From Bacteroidota bacterium (GTDB lineage: Bacteria; Bacteroidota; Bacteroidia; Chitinophagales; LD1): a stretch of 64,000 nucleotides of DNA. Within the stretch, counting starts at the first letter, position 1. Each line of letters opens with the position of its first letter. The translations under genes were made by a program, and so were the position numbers. The DNA is taken from positions 1 to 64,000 of the forward strand of contig JAFDYN010000023.1 of the NCBI GenBank assembly GCA_018267385.1, given 5' to 3'. This document shows positions 43,489 through 50,739 of this stretch, piece by piece. The notes beneath the pieces were generated by a model. That model saw only the letters and a list, made by a program, of their open reading frames with translations. It was not told the origin of the DNA and did no database searches.

Positions 43489-43653
43489 CTGCCCGTTATT
43501 GGTTTTTTAGCCAATGAAAATCGGGCGGCGCACATAGGGTTTCTTATTTTTAATTAGCTGTACTATAATTCTTTATGGTGCCTTGATGACCGTTGGCACG
43601 ATGCTTGAAATACTCAGAGTGTATCATTATTTCTAACTAAAAAATAGAAGGCA

Positions 43654-44250
43654 ATGAAAACTCTCAAGATGAAATCCGCTGTGCTCGCTACGATATTTGC
43701 CGGTGCAGTGGTGATCGGTAGCATCACACCAGCTATGGCAGGTGCTCCGGTCCTGACAGTAGAGAAAACGGCTATTAATAAAGACCTCTCGCATGTGTCT
43801 GCGACCCGCGAACGTGTCACCACCCTCAAGTCTCAGCTCAAAGGGGACCGCAAGGCTGGTCTCAATACGGTGGCCCTGAATAAAGAGCTGAGAAAGGCTA
43901 AGGCTGACCACACGCAAGCGAAAGCCTACCTCCGCGCCGATAAGCGCGACCTGGTGATGGACCATCAGGCATATATCAAAGAAAAGAAGGCTGCCCTGCG
44001 TGAGGACCGCTATGCATTGGCCAAGACAAGGTTCGATGTAAAACGATCGCCCTCTCAGAAAAGCGCAGACATCATGAATAAGCGCATGGAGATAAACGAT
44101 GACAAGTCTGCGCTGATACAGGCCAAAACCACGCGAAACAATGACCTGCTGGCCGCCAATGATAAGATAGAAAAGGCGCAAGGCCAGAATGTAGCTACGC
44201 TTAAAATAGAAAACGCAGGGGCGAAGCTGCAAAACCTCGCGATGAAGTAG
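43654..44250 (+). CDS. Secreted coiled-coil protein, Lys/Asp/Ala-rich
   Basis: The 198-residue protein has a signal peptide (MKTLKMKSAVLATIFAGAVV...PAMAG). The mature part is almost entirely helical and charged, with regularly spaced Lys-Ala-Asp-Arg segments (LRKAKADHTQAKAYLRADKRDLVMDHQ), so an extended coiled coil in the periplasm is likely. No enzymatic motif is visible. Upstream, 43431-43653 contains an AT-rich stretch (TTTTTAATTAGCTGTACTATAATT) suited to a promoter. A strong terminator follows. Family unknown. Confidence 0.7.
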   Translation: MKTLKMKSAVLATIFAGAVVIGSITPAMAGAPVLTVEKTAINKDLSHVSATRERVTTLKSQLKGDRKAGLNTVALNKELRKAKADHTQAKAYLRADKRDLVMDHQAYIKEKKAALREDRYALAKTRFDVKRSPSQKSADIMNKRMEINDDKSALIQAKTTRNNDLLAANDKIEKAQGQNVATLKIENAGAKLQNLAMK

Positions 44251-44274
44251 TCACGATAAATGTGATATGAAGAA

Positions 44275-44300
44275 GGGCTCCCGACGGGAGCCCTTTTTTT
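44275..44300 (+). terminator. Terminator after the coiled-coil gene
   Basis: GGGCTCCC (44275-44282) and GGGAGCCC (44286-44293) with a 3-nt loop, followed by seven T. Confidence 0.9.
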
Positions 44301-44344
44301 GATTGGTTTATGGAGGTTAGTTTTACGTTGAAGAGCTTTTGGGG

Positions 44345-44656
44345 CTACTGCTTATAATCAAAATGCTTCATCCACAGACTGCCTTCCACAGATACCTTGC
44401 CGTCCTTGATGTACACCTTATCACCATCTTTCACAGTCAAAGGTCCGGCCGGCGTAGCGATGGAGGCAGTAGCGCAACCCTTTATGACTACCGGACCGGT
44501 GCGGTTGTGCGCGAGTGTGATGGTAGATGTTTTGCCGCAGGCAGTGACCATGTAGGTATGGTTTACGGAGTCATCGTTATATACTTTGAGATGGGTCTGT
44601 GCGTGGGCACTGCTATAGATGCCAGTGGTGATGAGTAGTAGCAAGAGGGATTTCAT
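44345..44656 (-). CDS. Small secreted beta-protein (paralog 1)
   Basis: The 103-residue protein has a signal peptide (MKSLLLLLITTGIYSSAHAQ) and a mature beta-rich domain with two cysteines: LKVYNDDSVNHTYMVTACGK, HNRTGPVVIKGCATASIATPAG and LTVKDGDKVYIKDGKVSV. It is clearly related along its length to the product of 47251-47535. The two genes were probably adjacent copies before the 2.4-kb AT-rich gene came between them. Periplasmic or secreted; function unknown. Confidence 0.75.
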   Translation of the reverse strand: MKSLLLLLITTGIYSSAHAQTHLKVYNDDSVNHTYMVTACGKTSTITLAHNRTGPVVIKGCATASIATPAGPLTVKDGDKVYIKDGKVSVEGSLWMKHFDYKQ

Positions 44657-44768
44657 ATTCTGTATTTAGGTGATAAATAATTGATATCCATGTTACCCGG
44701 TATCATTTATCATGCCATGCCCCGTTTTGTAGTACGTGCAACAATTATTAAATAGCCGATTAACTACA

Positions 44769-47114
44769 TTAGTTTAAAAGATCGTCGAATAAACTAGTAG
44801 ACATTCTTCTTGCTAAAAAAGTATAAGGATATTTTTCATCTAAAAGATCTACTCCGATGACTGCAATTCCTAAAGAGTCTTTAGCGTTTTCATCTTCGAT
44901 AATTCTTGATATAACGTCATTTCGCAAATCGGTGTCACCGTTTATGTAAGGGTAAGCGGCAATTGCATAGAATCTTCTTTTGGGACCAGTAGTAAAAAGT
45001 AACCAGTTATGCTCATTAGGGGCCTTCCCTTTTATGATTAGATGTTTTAATTCTTTTAGCTTTTTTTCAAATTTAATTTGATCCTCTTTGGTAGAGTTCA
45101 ATAAAATGAATGAAGTTTCAAGCCATCCCTCTTTTTGGCTCTGAGCAGTATTGGTCAAGATATCTCTCCACCATTTTGTCATTGCCAGTTCTGGCTTTTT
45201 AACTTTAATATTTTCTCCTTTTGCTATGAAGTAGGGATCTAATTCTTTGGATTTGGGAATCAGATTGAATGCGGCTTCTTTAGAATATTCAATTTCACCT
45301 ATGTTGAATCCCTGCTCTAAATAAAAGGCTAATAAGTCAAGTTCGTCACCTTCATAGTCTAAGTGGGCTTCTATTTCCCTTCGTCTTGACAAGTAATGTA
45401 GTTTTTCTGCTTCTAGGGGTAATAATTCAAAAACAGACTCTAGATCTGTTACATTTATCGATGGTACCAATTTCTCAATACTTGCTTTCACAACTCCCGC
45501 TTGAATCATTTTTTTTAGATTGCTACTAATAGTTCCTAGGTGGGAAAATGTTACACCTAAAGGGATGTAGTATTTGATTTTAGTATTGTCAATGTGATGT
45601 GTTTCTCCTTTTTTTGTAGCGAAGTGATGTATCCCTTTATTATCCTTTAAAAATTGCACAAATCTCAAGCTTTGTTTTGCGGGAGATTCAATCAGGTCTT
45701 GCAGTGTTTCGAAAAGTCTTTGGGGGGCACCTCTCTTTGCTGGATCACTTATGGTGCCAGACTTAGCTTCAACGATAACAGCAAAACTGTCAATCATCAT
45801 TATTAAATCGTTTTCATATGTAACACCGGGGTCAAGAGGATTGCTCCACATGCTTCCACGATAAATTTGGGCTGACGGAAATCCTTCCCTAAAAATCCTT
45901 TCAACCTCGTCTTCAAGATATTCGGCTTTCTTTTGAGTATAGGAAACTCTTAAAGCTGTATTATCCCATATCAAGTCTTCAAGGATAGATAAAGAAAAAT
46001 GAGGAAGCGCACCTCCCAAAGAGGTAAACCAAGTGTTTTCATCTATTTTAATAAAAGGCTTTTCGTTTACAGGGTTGCTTAAAACGAAATGCTCCCAGTT
46101 TGAATTTTCTAAATCACCAAATTGAAAGGACAACTTATCTAATAGAGTCCTCAACTTGTCGATACTACATTTCTCTTTACTTAGTGAAAATGCTTCAGCT
46201 AGGGTAAAAGAAAATATATGATGTAAGAACAAATCAGAATGACAAACTAAGGTGCTTTTAAGTGCCTTAAGATTTTTTCCAACCATATCCCATATTCTAG
46301 ATGCATCTTTTTCTATAGAAAGATGTTCCGAAAAGGCTTGATTATATGTTTGGATCACTTGTTTGTAATCCTTTTTATGGAAAAAGGATAAAGCTTTATT
46401 TCTGTGAGTATTTAATTTAGAAGTTTGATGTTCTAATATTTCAAAAAGTACTTTTACCAAAACTGACGCTTTTACACCATATATGATTTCAAATTCTTCA
46501 TCTATTAGCAGACTCAACTCTAGTGTTATTCGTTCCATTTGATGTGAGTATGCCCAGTTTCTAACAGCTGTGGTGTTCATTATCATGTCATTACGTAGTC
46601 TATAGGCATGCATATCCTCATCTGTACTAATGTTAGATGGAATGTTAAACATTCGCATAGACAGAAGCATTCCGATGTGTTTCATATCCTCTTCCAAAGT
46701 GATTGCATTATTTAGTAAAGGCTTGGCCGATACATTTCTTTTTTGGGATAGAGAAAAAGCTTGGAGTATTTCTAAATAATGAGGAAAAAATGGAGTTCCT
46801 TTTCCGGAAATTTCAGGGTCTAAACCTTGTGGATGAGAGATCAAATAATACGCACAAAATGAGAGCAAGTAGAGCGCATCATATTCTTTAAACCAATTTT
46901 GAAGTGCTGGATACTTTACATCGAGTTCTTCTTTAGCCTTGCTACCTATCTCCCTAACAAATTTAAGTCTTTCTTGGGCACTCATTGAATCCGGATAGGG
47001 ACTTCCCATTTGGACAAATGCGTTTTTCACCGCAACCCAAGGCTTTGTTTGTCTTCCAAGAATTGGATTTTTCTTTTTCTTTTTTTTCTTCTTTCTATTT
47101 GAAGACACAGGCAT
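44769..47114 (-). CDS. Large protein with PD-(D/E)xK nuclease signature, AT-rich, acquired
   Basis: The 781-residue soluble protein begins with a Lys-rich tail (MPVSSNR then nine Lys). Residues 25-390 are mostly helical and unassigned. Residues 395-455 carry a restriction-endonuclease-like core: helix AEYLEDEVERIFREGF, then YENDLIMMIDSFAVIVEAKSG, giving D436 and E449-x-K451, followed by a helix with Gln472. The rest (about 480-781) is mixed, with FILLNSTKEDQIKFEKKLKEL and RRFYAIAAYPY near the end. Its base composition is far more AT-rich than all neighbours (14 of 60 GC at 45061-45120 against 33 of 60 at 43261-43320). It lies between two paralogous genes on the same strand. Nuclease function is inferred from the motif; a role in phage defence is a hypothesis. 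Confidence 0.65.
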   Translation of the reverse strand: MPVSSNRKKKKKKKKNPILGRQTKPWVAVKNAFVQMGSPYPDSMSAQERLKFVREIGSKAKEELDVKYPALQNWFKEYDALYLLSFCAYYLISHPQGLDPEISGKGTPFFPHYLEILQAFSLSQKRNVSAKPLLNNAITLEEDMKHIGMLLSMRMFNIPSNISTDEDMHAYRLRNDMIMNTTAVRNWAYSHQMERITLELSLLIDEEFEIIYGVKASVLVKVLFEILEHQTSKLNTHRNKALSFFHKKDYKQVIQTYNQAFSEHLSIEKDASRIWDMVGKNLKALKSTLVCHSDLFLHHIFSFTLAEAFSLSKEKCSIDKLRTLLDKLSFQFGDLENSNWEHFVLSNPVNEKPFIKIDENTWFTSLGGALPHFSLSILEDLIWDNTALRVSYTQKKAEYLEDEVERIFREGFPSAQIYRGSMWSNPLDPGVTYENDLIMMIDSFAVIVEAKSGTISDPAKRGAPQRLFETLQDLIESPAKQSLRFVQFLKDNKGIHHFATKKGETHHIDNTKIKYYIPLGVTFSHLGTISSNLKKMIQAGVVKASIEKLVPSINVTDLESVFELLPLEAEKLHYLSRRREIEAHLDYEGDELDLLAFYLEQGFNIGEIEYSKEAAFNLIPKSKELDPYFIAKGENIKVKKPELAMTKWWRDILTNTAQSQKEGWLETSFILLNSTKEDQIKFEKKLKELKHLIIKGKAPNEHNWLLFTTGPKRRFYAIAAYPYINGDTDLRNDVISRIIEDENAKDSLGIAVIGVDLLDEKYPYTFLARRMSTSLFDDLLN

Positions 47115-47124
47115 ACTTCTGATA

Positions 47125-47141
47125 CTTTATATATAAAGATA
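47125..47141. promoter_or_regulatory. Palindrome over the promoter of the nuclease-like gene
   Basis: CTTTATATATAAAG (47125-47138) is a perfect 14-bp palindrome 10 bp upstream of the start codon. It overlaps TATCTTTA (minus strand, 47141-47134), a near-match -7 box. This is a plausible site for repression or autorepression. Confidence 0.45.
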
Positions 47142-47202
47142 TCAAAATTAACATACTCTATTTTAGATTACTTGCCTAGCGTATGGGTACAATATCCCTA
47201 AA

Positions 47203-47231
47203 AACAACAAAGCCCCCTCTCGGGAGCTTTG
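47203..47231 (-). terminator. Terminator of the 47251-47535 gene
   Basis: On the minus strand CAAAGC (47231-47226) pairs with GCTTTG (47213-47208), with additional C/G pairs inside, followed by TTGTTTTT. It separates this gene from the nuclease-like gene. Confidence 0.75.
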
Positions 47232-47250
47232 CAGATGCCTTGGGGCACAT

Positions 47251-47535
47251 TTAGAGGCTGCTTACGACCTCTACCTTGCCACCCTTGATATGGATCTTAT
47301 CTCCGTCCTTTACCTTGATATCGCCGTTAGGCGTGCTGATCGTGGCATCACTACATCCCTGAATAGTGAGGGTGGCAGTACGGCTGTGCTCAAAGGTCAC
47401 TTCTTTGTTATTGCCGCAGGTCACGGCTTTGAACGTATAGTCTTTAGAGTCTTCATTATAATAGCGCAAAGTGGTACCGGCGAAAGATGCCACTGCGATA
47501 CCGGCAGCGGCGAGGGTGAGGATCAGTTTTTTCAT
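47251..47535 (-). CDS. Small secreted beta-protein (paralog 2)
   Basis: The 94-residue protein has a signal peptide (MKKLILTLAAAGIAVASFAG) and the same mature domain as the 44345-44656 product: LRYYNEDSKDYTFKAVTCGN, HSRTATLTIQGCSDATISTPNG, IKVKDGDKIHIKGGKVEV. Both Cys are conserved. It has its own promoter and terminator. Periplasmic or secreted; role unknown. Its copy lies 2.6 kb away across the AT-rich gene. Confidence 0.78.
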   Translation of the reverse strand: MKKLILTLAAAGIAVASFAGTTLRYYNEDSKDYTFKAVTCGNNKEVTFEHSRTATLTIQGCSDATISTPNGDIKVKDGDKIHIKGGKVEVVSSL

Positions 47536-47566
47536 GTCAGGATGTTTTGATGTGATTTAATGAGGG

Positions 47567-47598
47567 CAAATGTAATGGCAGGCTTCCCATCGGGCAAT
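47567..47598 (-). promoter_or_regulatory. Promoter of the 47251-47535 gene
   Basis: On the minus strand TTG (near 47598-47596), a spacer of about 21 bp and TACATTTG (47574-47567) fit the Bacteroidota promoter. The leader is about 25 nt. Confidence 0.55.
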
Positions 47599-47799
47599 CA
47601 CAAAATCGGGCATAAATCGGAAGTTTGAAGCAGCTCACTTTTACCGCAGAGGGGCGGGGACGCAGAGAAAGCAGGAAAAGCTTTGCACCCGCAATCTGTA
47701 ATTCTGTAAATCAGTAAATCAACAGATACCCTGTCAGAACCATCTATCAGCCCCCCGTCAGCGCTTCCTTCCCACTATTTCCCGTCTCGTCATAAAAGC

Positions 47800-47831
47800 T
47801 TTGGCTCTTTGCAGAATGTGCATTAATCTTG
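47800..47831 (+). promoter_or_regulatory. Promoter of the SCO1-DUF420 operon
   Basis: TTTG (47800-47803), a 20-bp spacer and TAATCTTG (47824-47831) fit the Bacteroidota promoter with one mismatch. Confidence 0.6.
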
Positions 47832-47852
47832 CACCGCAAATAGCCTGCTATA

Positions 47853-48620
47853 GTGAATAAAAGTAATGTCAGCATTTTTGCCCTGCTGCTTGTGATCGGG
47901 GCACCGGTGTTTTTCTTCCTGGTCTTCCGGCCTCTGAGCCAGATACCGCGCCCGCTCTCGCCCAAGCATTACTACCCTACCGGAGCTATAGAGCGCACCG
48001 ATGATGGTGGCCAGGCGTGGGTCGACTCTCAGTACCAGACCATAGCCAACGATACCTTTACCACGCAGACAGGAGATGAGTTTGTGCTCGATAGCCTGCG
48101 CGGCAATATCTATGTAGCTGACTTCTTCTTTGCCACATGCCCCGGTATCTGCCCTACGCTCACACGCCATCTCGATACGGTGCAGAAGTACTTCATCAAA
48201 GATGAAAATTTCCGCCTCGTATCTTTCACCGTAGATCCGGCGAAGGACTCTGTGCCGGCGCTGCGCGAGTACGCAAAGAACCATGGGGCAGTGACAGGCC
48301 GCTGGTACCTGCTCCGCGCGTCAAAGGATAAGACTTTCAAACTGGCTAATGAGAGTTTCCACATCATAGCCAAGGAAGATGAGGACGGCGGCCCTGATGC
48401 GCTGGTGCACAGTGAGAAGATGGTGCTGGTAGACTACAACGGTGTGATACGCGGCTACTATGATGGTACAGACAGTGCGAGTGTGCACAGGCTGATGGCA
48501 GATATCGTGCTGGTACTGCGCGAGACAGAGCGTACCTACAGCTTCCGCAAGAACCCGCACGAGGAAAATCTGTTTAGGAAGATAAAGAAGTGGTTCAAAG
48601 GAGATAAAAAGCAAGCATGA
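47853..48620 (+). CDS. SCO1/SenC-type copper chaperone for cytochrome oxidase
   Basis: The 255-residue protein starts at GTG 47853 with an N-terminal membrane anchor (FALLLVIGAPVFFFLVF). The thioredoxin-like domain carries the copper site: C96-P-G-I-C100-P and His186 in LVHSEKM. SCO proteins deliver copper to the CuA centre of cytochrome c oxidase or reduce its cysteines. The last four bases overlap the DUF420 gene, whose family is also tied to oxidase assembly. The C-terminal basic tail (FRKIKKWFKGDKKQA) is probably cytoplasmic or membrane-facing. Confidence 0.92.
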   Translation: MNKSNVSIFALLLVIGAPVFFFLVFRPLSQIPRPLSPKHYYPTGAIERTDDGGQAWVDSQYQTIANDTFTTQTGDEFVLDSLRGNIYVADFFFATCPGICPTLTRHLDTVQKYFIKDENFRLVSFTVDPAKDSVPALREYAKNHGAVTGRWYLLRASKDKTFKLANESFHIIAKEDEDGGPDALVHSEKMVLVDYNGVIRGYYDGTDSASVHRLMADIVLVLRETERTYSFRKNPHEENLFRKIKKWFKGDKKQA

Positions 48621-49180
48621 TAAAGGCAGTATTGCAAAGGAATGATAAGATGGCCTATGGCCTGATAGCGGTGCTCTCGGTAGTAGTGTTTATGCTGGTA
48701 GTACTGATAGGTAAGTTTAAGATCTACACGCTATTCCCGGGTATCCAGCTCGGCTTTGACCCACACATCTTCGCTAAGATCAATGCGGGGCTCAACTCAC
48801 TCGTATCTATCCTGCTGGTACTCGGCCTCGTGCTGGTAAAGCAAAAGAAGTATGAAGCGCACCGCACTGTAATGATGGTTGCTTTCACGGCTTCGGCCAT
48901 CTTCCTGCTGTCTTACGTAGCCCACCACTTTACTACCTACGATACCCACTTTGGCGGCGAGGGAGCTATCCGCTGGTTCTACTATCCGCTGCTGATCACT
49001 CACATCATACTCGCGGCTACGGTGCTGCCATTCATCCTGCTGGCTATGTATCGCGGCCTGACAGCAGACTGGCGCGAGCATAAGAAGATAGTGCGCGTCA
49101 CGTATCCCATCTGGCTCTACGTGAGTGTGAGCGGGGTGATAGTCTACCTGCTCATCGCGCCGTACTACCAGCCTATGTAG
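48617..49180 (+). CDS. DUF420 membrane protein (cytochrome oxidase assembly)
   Basis: The 187-residue protein has five hydrophobic helices. It fits the DUF420 (CtaM-like) family: INAGLNSLVSILLVLGLVLVKQKKYEAHRTVMMVAFTASAIFLLSYVAHHFTT and HIILAATVLPFILLAMYRGL, with conserved histidines in AHR, HH and TH. CtaM-like proteins are required for haem-copper oxidase activity. ATGA overlap with the SCO1 gene shows a two-gene assembly unit. Confidence 0.9.
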   Translation: MIKAVLQRNDKMAYGLIAVLSVVVFMLVVLIGKFKIYTLFPGIQLGFDPHIFAKINAGLNSLVSILLVLGLVLVKQKKYEAHRTVMMVAFTASAIFLLSYVAHHFTTYDTHFGGEGAIRWFYYPLLITHIILAATVLPFILLAMYRGLTADWREHKKIVRVTYPIWLYVSVSGVIVYLLIAPYYQPM

Positions 49181-49201
49181 GCCGCCTTTGGTGCAAAGTT
49201 T

Positions 49202-49669
49202 GTGCAACTCATACCTATGATACAGTTTCTCCCCGGCACCTGGCATTTGCATTACTCCACCTTTCCCATGTGGCAGAAAGATGGCGTACACTCCGTGACC
49301 TTCAACTATACCGGAGTGACCCATCACGGCAAACCTGCCCTGCTCGATGAGGTCAGATACTACAAAAGGGAAGAGCTGCGCACAGTGACTGGCTACGACC
49401 ATCCCGATGCTACCGATCCGAATGCTTTCTCCTGGCGGGGCAAAGGCCCGCTTTGGTTCTTTCAAAGCCGCTGGCGCGTGGAGTGGATGAGTGACGACAA
49501 GAGCGCTATCATTATCTCCTTCGAGAAAACTATCGCCACGCCTGCGGGAGTAGATATCCTGACCAGAGGTTCAGGAGATATGGCGACACTCCTAGCGCAA
49601 GCCCAACAGGTCATAGTCGATAGGCAACTGCTCAGCGGAGTAAATGATGCTTTGCTGCCAGTCAGCTGA
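49202..49669 (+). CDS. Lipocalin-like protein of unknown function
   Basis: The 155-residue frame starts with GTG at 49202; ATG at 49217 (MIQFLPGTWHLHYSTFPMW) is an equally good start. The motif PGTWHLHYSTFPMW near the start, followed by alternating hydrophobic strands (VTFNYTGV, LDEVRYYKREELRTVTGYD, WRVEWMSDDKSAIIISFEKT), resembles a lipocalin-type beta barrel. No signal peptide is seen, so it is cytoplasmic. It follows DUF420 by 21 bp and may be in the same transcript. Confidence 0.55.
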   Translation: MQLIPMIQFLPGTWHLHYSTFPMWQKDGVHSVTFNYTGVTHHGKPALLDEVRYYKREELRTVTGYDHPDATDPNAFSWRGKGPLWFFQSRWRVEWMSDDKSAIIISFEKTIATPAGVDILTRGSGDMATLLAQAQQVIVDRQLLSGVNDALLPVS

Positions 49670-49741
49670 CGCATTCTCTTATTTCTATGTCCTATGTGGT
49701 TCAAATATCTATTTGTGTTCCTATAAAGCTACCTTCGCGAC

Positions 49742-50620
49742 ATGAAACTGACGATCACGGGCTACTCCACCGCACTTTTTGCTACCTGGTATTTCATAGA
49801 GGAGCTGGGGCTGCTTTTTGACGCGGGTGATGGTGTCACTGCCAGCCTGCTGCAAAAGGCGCGGAAGGTAGACAATGTCTTTATCTCTCATGCTGACCGT
49901 GATCACCTGACCGGCCTGCTCCAGTTTAACCAGCTCAATGCTCGACCAGGCTATCCACGTATTTATTATCCGCTTCATTGCGGGTCCTTCCCGGCTATCG
50001 AGGCTTTCTCCAAGAAGTTTGATCCGCATGTCAGCGGTACGCAGTGGGCAGCGCTGGCTGATAAACAGCGCGTAGCTATCAAAGACAACCTGTATATAGA
50101 GGCCATTCGCAATAACCATGTACAGACCACGCCGGACATCATGAAGAGCTTTGGCTACCGCGTGGTGGAGCAGAAGAGCAAGCTCAAAGCTGAATACCTC
50201 TCGCTCCCGCAAGAAGAACTGAAAGCTCTGATACAAGAGCGGGGTAAAGAAGCGCTCACTACGACCGTGGAGACTACACTGCTCACTTACTCAGGTGATA
50301 CACCCGTAGATGATCCCCAGCGATGGAACAACACTAAGATCCTCATCCACGAGGCTACCTTCATAGGCAGCGGAGAGATGAAAGAGGGCAATGACCGTAA
50401 TCTGCATAGTCGCCTGGAGGAGGTGCTGTGGATGGCGGGCCAACTGCAAATCGAAAAGCTGATCCTCGGCCACTTCTCGTCACGCTACGACCAGATGACA
50501 ATAGATGACAGTATCAAGCGGCTCTGCCATGATCTCAAGATCAGGATACCTGTCTATCGTGTGCTACCGGGCCAGGTGCATCGGGATATACTTAGCCAGC
50601 CTTCTATTAACGGCATTTGA
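49742..50620 (+). CDS. MBL-fold metallohydrolase, RNase Z-like
   Basis: The 292-residue protein has the metallo-beta-lactamase fold. Metal motifs: H50-A-D52-R-D54-H55 (in place of the common HxHxDH, with Asp for the second His), HVQT, YSGDT, HEATFIG and the C-terminal GHFSSRY, which resembles the RNase Z HxSxRY block. The substrate may be RNA or a small ester. Asp for His at the second metal position is uncommon but may be usual in this subfamily. No membrane segment. Confidence 0.8.
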   Translation: MKLTITGYSTALFATWYFIEELGLLFDAGDGVTASLLQKARKVDNVFISHADRDHLTGLLQFNQLNARPGYPRIYYPLHCGSFPAIEAFSKKFDPHVSGTQWAALADKQRVAIKDNLYIEAIRNNHVQTTPDIMKSFGYRVVEQKSKLKAEYLSLPQEELKALIQERGKEALTTTVETTLLTYSGDTPVDDPQRWNNTKILIHEATFIGSGEMKEGNDRNLHSRLEEVLWMAGQLQIEKLILGHFSSRYDQMTIDDSIKRLCHDLKIRIPVYRVLPGQVHRDILSQPSINGI

Positions 50621-50739
50621 CCGGTCGCCCATAAATAACAGTACTACCATTAGTTATATCAAAATAATTCTTGCAGGTTTTACCTGTATGCAGAGAAATA
50701 TTTCTTTTTTTGCCATGAATCAAACAATAAACATTTTCT

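Larger units (their letters stand above)
47536..47852. other. Gene-free divergent spacer, 317 bp
   Basis: This holds promoters for both flanking genes and a dispersed fragment: ACCGCAGAGGGGCGGGGACGCAGAG at 47643-47667, whose reverse complement resembles CTCTGCCTCTGCGGT at 22532-22546. No gene is seen. Confidence 0.5.
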
